NCBI RefSeq assembly: GCF_900120295.1
Contig: NZ_LT635468.1
Coordinates: forward strand, 248,001-312,000
Length of the DNA stretch: 64,000 nucleotides
DNA from: Blautia sp. Marseille-P3201T
Lineage (GTDB): Bacteria > Bacillota > Clostridia > Lachnospirales > Lachnospiraceae
Direction of reading: 5' to 3'
This document shows positions 1 to 8,265 of the stretch, one piece after another. Each line of letters starts with the position of its first letter. Within the stretch, counting starts at the first letter, position 1. The notes under the pieces were generated by a model that saw only the letters and a program-made list of their open reading frames with translations, was not told where the DNA came from and searched no databases. The translations under genes were made by a program, and so were the position numbers.

Positions 1-348
1 AGAATGTTCATTGACTTTTTAAGCGCAAAAAGAGTAAACTATTAGCTACATACTCTATATTTCATCCCAACACATCCATTCTCCTATTCTTGTCCTTTAC
101 TTACAAAACACTAATCCTTATCTGCATTTCATCACATAACATGCTTTAAAATCCGCAATCATCAGCTTAATATCTCTTACATTTCCCTCTTTAATTCCTT
201 TCAGCTTTATTTCTTCCATTAACGTATAGCTATCTTCTCAGATACACACTCAGTATTCCAACAGCAAATGATTAGTCCTATTTTCGCAGTTTTTTCGAGT
301 ATAGTGATGTTTTGAAAGCCATGTTTGAGTGCATCTGCATAAGATACA
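1..348. other. intergenic stretch, no convincing gene
   Basis: No reading frame here has both a plausible ribosome binding site and a recognisable product. A short leftward frame starting at about 219 (about 33 codons) lacks a Shine-Dalgarno sequence and was not called. The sequence is AT-rich and may hold decayed remnants of a gene whose body lies left of the window. Confidence 0.4.
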
Positions 349-385
349 AAAAGCCACAATACCGCTCCCCCACAGCATCATGGCT
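349..385 (-). terminator. intrinsic terminator after the MATE gene
   Basis: Reading leftwards, the arms AAAGCCATGATGCT and AGCGGTATTGTGGCTTT form an imperfect stem followed by a short T run. It lies 15 bp beyond the stop codon of the MATE transporter. Confidence 0.5.
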
Positions 386-399
386 TTCTGACTTTTTCT

Positions 400-1731
400 C
401 TATCTGTTTTCTTTTTTCTTCATAATCCAGAAGTAATATGGTATCAGTGGTATCAGCGCTGCAATCCATGCCGCCGGGTCTGCCATACATACTCCTGCAA
501 AGCTGGTATTTCCTGCCACCAGAAAAACAATTCCGGCTCTGGCAACCAATTCGAATACGCCTCCCATCATAGGCACAAGTCCGTATCCCATACCCTGCAA
601 TGCGTTTCGGTAAAGGAAAATACTTCCTAAAAACGGATATGCCCATACAACGGTTTCGAAGTAAATTCCTGCTGCTTTTAAAACATCTGTCTCAGATGCT
701 TTCACGAAAATCAATATCAGATATTCTCCAAAGAAATGAACCAGCACCATCATAATCAAGCTGGTAACTAAAATCATTCCCTGTGTGAGATATACGCCCT
801 TTCTCACTCTGTCCATCTTGCCTGCTCCACGGTTCTGCCCTACATAAGTAGCAATGGTAGCGCCAAAGGACACGAATACGGTACAAATGATATTCTGAAT
901 TTTTCCTGCTGCGGAAAATCCCGCCATGCTCACTGCGCCGTATACGTTAATAGCTCCCTGCACAATAATGGTTCCGATAGCAGTAATGGAAAACTGTAAT
1001 GCCATAGGAATTCCAAGTCCAAGCAGCTTGTTGATTGTACTCATGGAGAAATGAAAATCTTCCTTTTTTAACTTCAAAACATCGAATTTTTTAAGAATAT
1101 ACAGGAAACACAAAAACGCAGATATTCCCTGTGCAATTACCGTAGCATAACCGCAGCCTTCCACACCCATGTGGAACACCACAATAAATACAATGTCAAG
1201 CACTACATTAATCACCGCAGATATAATCAAAAAATACAAGGGTGACTTACTGTCTCCCAACGCTCTTAGCACACCGGCAAGGGCATTGTAAGCACAGGTA
1301 ACTGCCAGACCGGCGTAAATAATTGCCATATAGCTGCTGATATCTCCCATAAGATGCTCCGGTGAATTCATCAGGCGCAAAATCGGCTCATTGGCAATTA
1401 AAAGCCCTCCTGTCATCACTACAACAAAGCCCACACAGATGTAGACGGACATAGCGATATAATGTCTCATTCTATCCAGCTTTCCGGCTCCAAACCATTG
1501 GGCAACCCATATAGAAAATCCACTGGTAAGCCCGTTTAACCAGCCTGTAACCAAAAAGATTAAAGAACCGGTACTTCCAATAGCTGCAAGAGCATCTACG
1601 CCCAAAAACTGTCCTGCAATAATGGAGTCCGCAATATTATAAAACTGCTGAAAAATATTTCCTAAACACATTGGAATCATAAATCTGATAATCAGCTTTA
1701 TGGGACTTCCCGATGTCATGTCATTTGTCAT
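400..1731 (-). CDS. MATE family multidrug/sodium efflux transporter
   Basis: A multidrug and toxin extrusion (MATE) family integral membrane transporter, expected to export organic compounds in exchange for Na+ or H+. About 443 residues with about twelve hydrophobic segments, which is the family size. The N-terminus MTNDMTSGSPIKLIIRFMIP and the following GNIFQQFYNIADSIIAG are typical of Clostridial MATE proteins. I chose the ATG at 1731 because AGGGG sits 7 nt upstream. An in-frame ATG at 1755 would add eight basic residues but has no good ribosome binding site. The gene is monocistronic, followed by a terminator at about 349-385. Substrate cannot be read from sequence. Confidence 0.9.
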   Translation of the reverse strand: MTNDMTSGSPIKLIIRFMIPMCLGNIFQQFYNIADSIIAGQFLGVDALAAIGSTGSLIFLVTGWLNGLTSGFSIWVAQWFGAGKLDRMRHYIAMSVYICVGFVVVMTGGLLIANEPILRLMNSPEHLMGDISSYMAIIYAGLAVTCAYNALAGVLRALGDSKSPLYFLIISAVINVVLDIVFIVVFHMGVEGCGYATVIAQGISAFLCFLYILKKFDVLKLKKEDFHFSMSTINKLLGLGIPMALQFSITAIGTIIVQGAINVYGAVSMAGFSAAGKIQNIICTVFVSFGATIATYVGQNRGAGKMDRVRKGVYLTQGMILVTSLIMMVLVHFFGEYLILIFVKASETDVLKAAGIYFETVVWAYPFLGSIFLYRNALQGMGYGLVPMMGGVFELVARAGIVFLVAGNTSFAGVCMADPAAWIAALIPLIPYYFWIMKKKENR

Positions 1732-1887
1732 CCTTCTTCCCCTTTCCTTCTTCATTCTTATTTCACGATTTTTTATTTTATCACGCTTTTTTTTATAATT
1801 CCAGAGATGTTTTTCACATATTTTCCCTTTATTTACATATCCTATTGTTAAGATTGAAAAGTATTTTTATGTATCGGAGGTGTTTTT

Positions 1888-2043
1888 ATGCTTTTTTTAT
1901 TATTCCTTCTCCTTATTCTTTTTACTCTTTGTATCCTTTGCCTCCCCATGGCAAAGACAAGCTTTGACAAAGAGCTTTCAGACAAGGAGCAAGAAGCATT
2001 TCTTCAAGCTTACAAAGACAAGAACTCCAAGCCTTCTTCCTGA
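1888..2043 (+). CDS. small single-pass membrane protein, 51 aa
   Basis: ATG at 1888 is preceded by a perfect GGAGG (1876-1880) with 7-nt spacing. The frame encodes 51 residues. A strongly hydrophobic N-terminus (MLFLLFLLLILFTLCILCLP) would be one membrane span or an uncleaved signal, and is followed by a charged tail containing LSDKEQEAFLQAY. It stops with TGA at 2041-2043. The gene runs opposite to its neighbours and its 3' end overlaps the 3' end of the GH29 remnant by 34 bp. I do not recognise the family. The start signal and the split into hydrophobic head and charged tail argue for a real gene. Confidence 0.6.
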   Translation: MLFLLFLLLILFTLCILCLPMAKTSFDKELSDKEQEAFLQAYKDKNSKPSS

Positions 2044-2789
2044 AGAGTAATCTCCACACAGTAATTGGTTTCTTTCCATAAATCTTTTGGCAAATGAATG
2101 ACAATCGTAGATATTTCCTCACAGTTTAACGTATTTTGCGGTTCTAAAGCTCTGTCATTCTTTAAAACTTTAGCACTTACAGAATAATTGGCAATGTTTG
2201 GAAGCTCAATATATTCTCTTTTCTTCAATACGTGCACATAGAGCTTATGCTCCTTTCTGGTAAGCTCTGCCCAGTCCAGCTCATAAGGGTAATATGGCAT
2301 TGCCTTTGTTCCGAAAATCCCTTCGCCGTTTTCCTTTACGTATTTACCCACTTCATTTAAAACGTCCAGACTTCCCTTTGGCACTGCTCCTGTTCCGTCA
2401 GGACCGATATTCAGCAAATAATTTCCCCCTCTGCTTACTACTTTTAAGAGCAGACGGATAACCTCATCCGGACTTTTAAAGTTTTCGTCTCCTATTTTAT
2501 ACCCCCATGTGTCGTTTAAGGTAGCGGGAAGCTCCCAGTCTCCTTCATAGGAAAGACGTGGAAGGAAGTTGTCGCTGGTTGTCATATATTCTCCTAAATC
2601 ATTTCCTATTCTTCCACTTACAATACAATCCGGCTGAAGGGATTTTACCGTATCAAACAATTCACGGCTGTAAACACTGTAAAGAAAATCAAATATGGTA
2701 TAATAAACATCCATCCACTTCTGTTTTCCTTCTTTTGTGCTACGGAGGTTTTCACTTTTACTGCTGAATTCTTTTTCATAAAATTCCAC
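2010..2789 (-). pseudogene. GH29 alpha-L-fucosidase remnant (N-terminus missing)
   Basis: From about residue 38 the 259-aa frame matches the C-terminal part of GH29 alpha-L-fucosidases: VYSRELFDTVKSLQPDCIVS, RIGNDLGEY, GDWELPATLNDTWGY and SRGGNYLLNIGPDGTG. Family members of this type are about 430-480 aa. The missing N-terminal part holds the (beta/alpha)8 strand with the nucleophile Asp, so no fucosidase activity is expected. The first ~37 residues look unrelated to GH29. A good ribosome binding site (GAGGTGG, 7 nt before the ATG at 2789) is kept, which suggests an internal deletion rather than a random fragment. It is the last gene of the operon GH95, lyase, regulator, kinase, GH29. Confidence 0.75.
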
Positions 2790-2837
2790 CTCTCACTTCT
2801 TTTCTGATATCTTTATTTTATCTTGTGAAGCCTAGAA

Positions 2838-2856
2838 TTTATATAGGTGGTTTTTT
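2838..2856. promoter_or_regulatory. candidate AraC-type operator half-site upstream of GH29
   Basis: TATAGGTGGTTTT at 2842-2854, in the gap between the kinase stop and the GH29 start, matches TATAGGTAGTTTT at 10571-10583 upstream of the GH95 gene in 12 of 13 positions. Both lie 50-90 bp from a fucosidase start codon. A target for the adjacent YesN/AraC-type regulator is inferred. Confidence 0.3.
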
Positions 2857-2867
2857 ATATCCATTGG

Positions 2868-4730
2868 TTATTTTTGTTTTTCTTTCAAATTTCCGCTCTC
2901 GTCCACATCCTCTTTGGTAATCACAGGAATTTTTACAACGACCAGTGTTCCCATACCCTTTTTGCTGTATATAGACACAGCATCCTCTATGCCAAAGTAA
3001 AGACGAATACGCATTTGTGCGCTGTGAAGTCCAATTCCCGTACTTCTGGGCGCTTTTTCTTCTGTGTTTTTTCTGCCTTTTTTAATCTGGCTTCGCACCT
3101 GTGCCAAACGTTCCTTATCCATTCCGCAGCCGTTATCTACCACTCTTATCCAAACCCATCCGTCTCTTTCGTGAATAGAAAGACGAACCTTCATAGGTCT
3201 TTCCAGACCTTCCGTTCCGTATAAGAAAGAATTTTCCACAATGGGCTGAAGAAGAATTTTCAGGGAATACAGCTCGTGAACCTGTGCCATATCTGTCTGC
3301 AATTCAAATTCCACACTGTCTCCATAACGGTTTTTCTGGATTTTCACATACGCCATGAGATGTTCTATTTCATGCTCCATAGGCACGATAACCTGTCCTC
3401 CGCTTATGGAAAGGCGATACATTCTGCCAAGACTTGCCGCCATTCTGCCAATATCCGGACGACGGGCTTCGTTGGATTTCCACACAATATTTTCCAATGT
3501 GTTATACAGGAAATGAGGATTTATCTGACTCATCAATACCTCAAGTTCCAGCTCTTTCTTTTTCCTGTCTGCCTTTAATCCCTCAATGATGTGGGTATTA
3601 ATCCGCTTCAGCATGGAGTTATAATAGACCATCATGTCATAGATTTCATTTTTTCTGGGGTGCTCCTTTAACTCTACATAAGCATTTAAGTTGCCGTTAT
3701 AAACCTCTTTCATGGAAATATTCAGCTTGTTAATCGGCTCCATAAAACTTCTGTAAAGGTAAACAATCAGCAAGGCGCTGATACCCATAGAAACCAGAAG
3801 GATAATAAAAAATTTCAGATACAAACTATCCACGGAAGCCGTTATCTGTGTTTCGGGAACGGCCATAATCGTACGCCAGTCGTTGATTTCTGATTTTTTG
3901 ATATCTACCAGATAACTCTTTCCCTTTTTACCGATTTCAAAGAATTTTTTCGTATTGTCCCGCACCTTTACAAATAAATTTTCGGGAATTTTTCCTTCTT
4001 TTAAAGTTTCTTCGTCACTGCTGGAAATAATATTTCCCTCTCCGTCTACAATGTAGATTTCCCCTCTTAATACCTTTGCCTTATCTTTATATAAATCATA
4101 AAAAACACCTTCATCAAGAGCAAAAATCTGCACATATTCATAACGGTTATGTTCACGGGAAAACACACGTCTGGAAACAAAAACTGCCATTTTTTCATGA
4201 ATATCCTCAGGCATATCGCTGAGCAAAAAGTTCTCCCTTACGGGATACCAGATAAACCGCATCAAATTTGCCGGATCATTTACCTGCATTTTTTCCAGCT
4301 CATGCTTTGTTTCCTCTGTATCCTGATTGGGATCTCTGAAATTTAAAAGCTCCCCTCTCCAAGTATACATGGCGCTGAGCTTTTCACGGCGGTTCAGCCT
4401 GTCCAATGGCTCTAATATCTGCTCATGAATACGGACAATCGCTCCTTTTTTATAAGAACTGCTCCTTTTGCTGTAAATGGTTTCCGCATAATCCTCGAAC
4501 TCATCTGTCCCTGCATACACATCGGACATGGCATACACTTCATCTACCTTCTCATCAACATTTCAGCTCACTTCTCTTAAATCATGATGGGCAGTACGAA
4601 TATACTCCTCTTTTAAAGCAGACCTTGTCTGCCAGAATAAAAGAGTCACCACGCCCAGCACCGGAATTAAAATCAACAGCATGCCAAAGAGCATTTTCCG
4701 CTTTAACGCTCCTGTTTTTTTCTTTTTCAT
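2868..4730 (-). pseudogene. YesM-like sensor histidine kinase, interrupted by in-frame TGA
   Basis: The complete frame starts at ATG 4730, overlapping the regulator stop by 4 nt (ATGA). It runs for 620 codons but carries a TGA at 4563-4565 (codon 56), shortly after the first membrane span (about residues 12-32). After the stop come an extracellular sensor region, a second span near 3840-3770, a HAMP-like linker, the His_kinase region with QINPHFLYNTLENIVWKS (phospho-acceptor His) and an ATPase domain with VVDNGCGMD and TGIGLHS. Without the first span and signal the remaining 556-aa frame cannot be inserted normally, so the kinase is probably non-functional. This family pairs with AraC-type regulators to control carbohydrate genes. 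Confidence 0.85.
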
Positions 4731-6243
4731 TCCCTTCCTGACCTCGCACCTTCTACAAAGTTTCTGTATTCATTGGGGCTCATGCCACAGCTCTTTTTAA
4801 ACACTTTAATGTAATTTGATACGTCTGCCCAGCCAAGAGCTTCCGCAATCTCATAGATTTTCAGGGATGGGTCAGACAAAAGCTCCTTGCTCTTCTCCAC
4901 TCGCTTTTGTGTTACATATTCACTAAAGTTACATTCAAATTCACTTTTAAAGATTTTGGAAATATAGGCAGTATTTTTATGCACCTTTCCCGCAATATAT
5001 TCCAGAGAAATTTTATTGGAGGTAAATTCCAAATCTACGATTTCCCGAATAGCAGATGCCAGACTGCTGCGCTTCTTATTCTCTCCCCTCATCTCTTTGC
5101 AGGCTTTGGAAGACTCTGACAGCACCAGATACAGAAAATCTCTTTTTTCCTTCAACGTATCCTTTTTATAAATATCCGAATATCTGCATCCCTGCTCTTT
5201 CATAACCTTTTCCATCTGCACACTGCATCGCAGAAGCTTTCTGGAAATGTGAAACAGCAATTCCAGACACAGACGGTTAATATAGCCATAATCGGAAATC
5301 ACCCTGTCATAAAAAACAGAAAAGGTGCTGTCCAAGGCTTCCATCAGTTTTTCCTTTTCCTGCTTTAAGATATATTCCATAATCTTTGCATCGTCAAAGG
5401 AAATAGTGTAATAATCAAAATCCGCTTCTCGAATTTCATCGTAATACATAATCAAATCTTTTTTCTCTTTAAAGATTTTCTGGCTGACACAGCACTTTGC
5501 CTGCTCATAGCACTGGGGCAGCATCTGATAATCCACACAAAAGCTGCTAATACCCACGGACACGCAAATCCCCGTACTTTCTTTTACATATTGCAGTAAT
5601 TTCTCTGTTTTTTCCCGTAAGGTTTCCTCTTTTTCATCAGGCGGAAGCATTAAAATTCCTGTCAGCCTTTCCTCGTAGTTCAAAAAAAATTTTCCTGAAA
5701 TGTCATCTAAATGTTGATATTCCCGCAAAGCCTTTAACACCTGTACCATCAGGTGATAATTGACATTCCTGTCCTTTTTCTGACTGTCTTCCAGATAAAA
5801 GAACATAACGCTGAAACGACATTCTCCTTCAAAAAGCTACTCCATTTCATCTTCGTTGTAGCCGTATCCTTTGATTAAGGCATTACATCTTTTCTGCTCT
5901 CTTAACTGTCTGGCTTCTTCGTCAGAAAGTCGGCGCTCTACATCCTCATCCAGCTTCTTTTTCATTTTGCGGAATACTTCCTCAAATTCATCAATATCCG
6001 TAGGTTTTAATAAGTATTCACTTACTCCGTTCTGAATTGCAGTCTGAAGATATTCAAAATCATTGTAACCGCTTAAAATTACAATTCTGATATGGGGATA
6101 TTCTTTATTCAGCCGCTTCATTAGCTCAAGCCCGTCCATCTTCGGCATACGGATATCGGAAAGCACCACTCTTCCCACGGCAGGCTGTTTGCAATACCCT
6201 GTGCGATTGCCTGCTCATCTTCTACTATCATTAGTCTGTACAT
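4727..6243 (-). pseudogene. YesN-like AraC-type response regulator, two lesions
   Basis: The gene starts at ATG 6243 with MYRLMIVEDEQAIAQGIANS, the receiver acidic pocket, and reads to LPWEEW at about 6166. The reading frame then changes: VVLSDIRMPKMDG, which holds the phospho-acceptor Asp, follows at once in another frame. About 25 residues of the receiver are therefore missing, an out-of-frame deletion of about 75 nt. A second lesion is an in-frame TAG at 5837-5839, after NEDEME; the same frame continues through MFFYLEDSQKK to a C-terminal AraC helix-turn-helix pair (IAGKVHKNTAYISKIFKSEF, EIAEALGWADVSNYIKVFKK). It sits 18 bp downstream of the lyase stop and overlaps the kinase start by 4 nt. 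Confidence 0.85.
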
Positions 6244-6261
6244 ATTTTCACCCTCTGTATA

Positions 6262-8265
6262 TTATGCGAAACTAATGGTATCTCCTTTATCTGCACAGAT
6301 TAACAGGCTTCCTATTCCCAGACACTCCTCCACCTGAAGTAAATCCTGCGGCCCTGTCAAATCACGGTATCGGAATATCAACTGATATTCGTGATTATCT
6401 GTGCGGATATACAAGCCCTGCGCCTGTTTCTCATCCAGCATACAATCCCGTACAGGATTATAAACCTGCTGCATACACACCTCTGCCTTCTGCTTCTGTC
6501 TGCCTGCCAGCACCGCAAGCATGGCTGTTGTTCCTTCTCCCTTTCTATCTGCCCAGATACTTTCGTTTTTCTCACACAGATTGTAATGGCGGGAAAGCTT
6601 GCTCTCAACCTTTTTAACGGATGTGTCTTTCTGAGGAAATACCAGTTCCATTTTTGCTTTCTCTCCATTATATACAATTCTGTTGTCTTCGTAAACAAGC
6701 TGTCCCTGATTATTGAAGTGGAAAATTCTGCTATATGTATGTGTTTCTCCTGTATACGCCATATCTGCAATCACATAAACCCCCGGTTCTAATACGACTA
6801 TTTTTCTATTCAGAAGCACCTGCGCTCCCCCTTGCAGATATCCTGTATGTGCACCCTCCAATACCAGATATCCGTTCTTTTCCTTTGGTGCAAATCGAAG
6901 CTCAGGCACAGCGTTTTGGCTGCCCCATGCGTCTGTATATTCCATAAAGTCCTGTCCGTCTACTAAAATCGTGTTGTGTGCATAAGCGCTTTTCAGCCAA
7001 ATCCTGTTTTCTTCGTGATAAGTATACTGATATCTTCCTGCATCCACCAGTACGTCCTCGCCTTCGCTGACCACATCAAGATGCAGCTTGTCATTATGTC
7101 CGTGTCCTCCGCCCAGGCAGCCGTTTCGGAAGTGAAGATATTCTCCGTCACGCTCCCAACTACTTCGCACATAATAATTTCCACTTTCCTCCAGCATAAA
7201 ATTCTTCTGCTTCGGCGTCTGTCCATTGATGTTGTCGTAAATATCTGCTCCTTTTTGACGTAAATCCCAGATACTCTCATAGTCCGGATATTCTCCTGCA
7301 CAGCCCTTTAAAGCCTCTGCCTCCTGACAGCCTTCCTTTGCCAGAATAATAGCAGAAGCAGCCAGCATATCCTCCAGACAAGTTTCGTCACTGTCTCCGG
7401 TAAGAGGCTGACAGTCATCCGGTTTTTTCCATGCCACATTTGCCATTGCCATACGGCGGGTAACTTCTAAAAGCTTTTCGGGAATTTCCCTTTCCCATAC
7501 CTGTAAAATATGAACGCTCTCTAAAAAGCAGTGCAGAACTTCATTGTGATACATACAGGACTGCTCCCAATGTACGCCGTCTGAAAATACCTGAATTTGC
7601 CCTTCCTGCTCCAGACGCTTTAAAGCCGTTTCCACATATTCCTCCTGATTAAGCGCCAGACCGATAAACAGCAAACCGTGGTTTTCAATAACACCCCAGT
7701 TGCTGGAAATCTGAAAGCCCCTTCTGGCATGAAGAAGATATTCTCCATGTTCCTCTAAGCTTTTTGTAAACATTTCCATAAAAGCGTCATCAATCAGCGG
7801 ACTGTTTTCAAAATATAAGATGCTCTTTGTCCAGTTTTCCCCACGAATACCTGCCTCAATTTCTCTCCATGTAACCTTTTTACTCTCCTCTGTCAGAGGT
7901 ACGCCTGTAATCCAGTCTGTTATCATATCTACAAAGGCTTTGGCATACTTTTCCTCTCCTGTCATGGCATAAGCCTGTCCCAGACAGATAAAATAACGAT
8001 GACGGTTCATCTGATAAATAAACTCCGGATCATCTGTGGGCATATACGTCCAGTTAATGGGATATGTAAACGTCTCCTTTTCGTAGGTACGCTCCATGTC
8101 CCAGGGTAAGTCAAAAATAAACTCTAAGCGCACAGCCTCATCTGCAATACGCATAATCTGGTCGGTGTTTTCCGAGCGATATTCTCTCGCCGCCTTTGCA
8201 CACCATTCCAACTCGCCCTTTTGATATCTGTTTTTCTGTCTTTCAAAATATTCTTTTTTATTCAT
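6262..8265 (-). CDS. heparinase II/III family polysaccharide lyase
   Basis: A 667-aa protein of the heparinase II/III-like lyase group. The N-terminal alpha/alpha toroid (about residues 60-330) includes the conserved SSNWGVIENHGLLFIGLAL segment, where the catalytic Asn is expected. The C-terminal beta-sandwich has the hallmark GGGHGHNDKLHLDVVSEGEDV and LVDAGRYQY. Family members cleave uronic-acid-containing glycans (heparin, heparan sulfate, alginate or similar) by beta-elimination; the exact substrate cannot be told. There is no obvious signal peptide, so it may act on imported oligosaccharides in the cytoplasm. The start overlaps the GH95 stop by 8 nt and has AAGGAG upstream, indicating translational coupling. 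Confidence 0.85.
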   Translation of the reverse strand: MNKKEYFERQKNRYQKGELEWCAKAAREYRSENTDQIMRIADEAVRLEFIFDLPWDMERTYEKETFTYPINWTYMPTDDPEFIYQMNRHRYFICLGQAYAMTGEEKYAKAFVDMITDWITGVPLTEESKKVTWREIEAGIRGENWTKSILYFENSPLIDDAFMEMFTKSLEEHGEYLLHARRGFQISSNWGVIENHGLLFIGLALNQEEYVETALKRLEQEGQIQVFSDGVHWEQSCMYHNEVLHCFLESVHILQVWEREIPEKLLEVTRRMAMANVAWKKPDDCQPLTGDSDETCLEDMLAASAIILAKEGCQEAEALKGCAGEYPDYESIWDLRQKGADIYDNINGQTPKQKNFMLEESGNYYVRSSWERDGEYLHFRNGCLGGGHGHNDKLHLDVVSEGEDVLVDAGRYQYTYHEENRIWLKSAYAHNTILVDGQDFMEYTDAWGSQNAVPELRFAPKEKNGYLVLEGAHTGYLQGGAQVLLNRKIVVLEPGVYVIADMAYTGETHTYSRIFHFNNQGQLVYEDNRIVYNGEKAKMELVFPQKDTSVKKVESKLSRHYNLCEKNESIWADRKGEGTTAMLAVLAGRQKQKAEVCMQQVYNPVRDCMLDEKQAQGLYIRTDNHEYQLIFRYRDLTGPQDLLQVEECLGIGSLLICADKGDTISFA

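Noticed and set aside
115-219. Short leftward frame of about 33 codons
   Set aside because: No ribosome binding site and no recognisable product.
4563-4565. Readthrough or selenocysteine recoding of the TGA in the histidine kinase
   Set aside because: No SECIS-like structure was apparent, the kinase family has no selenocysteine, and the partner regulator has two further lesions, so loss of function is simpler.
5837-5839. Pyrrolysine or suppressor use of the TAG in the regulator
   Set aside because: No Pyl context, and the same gene also has an out-of-frame deletion.
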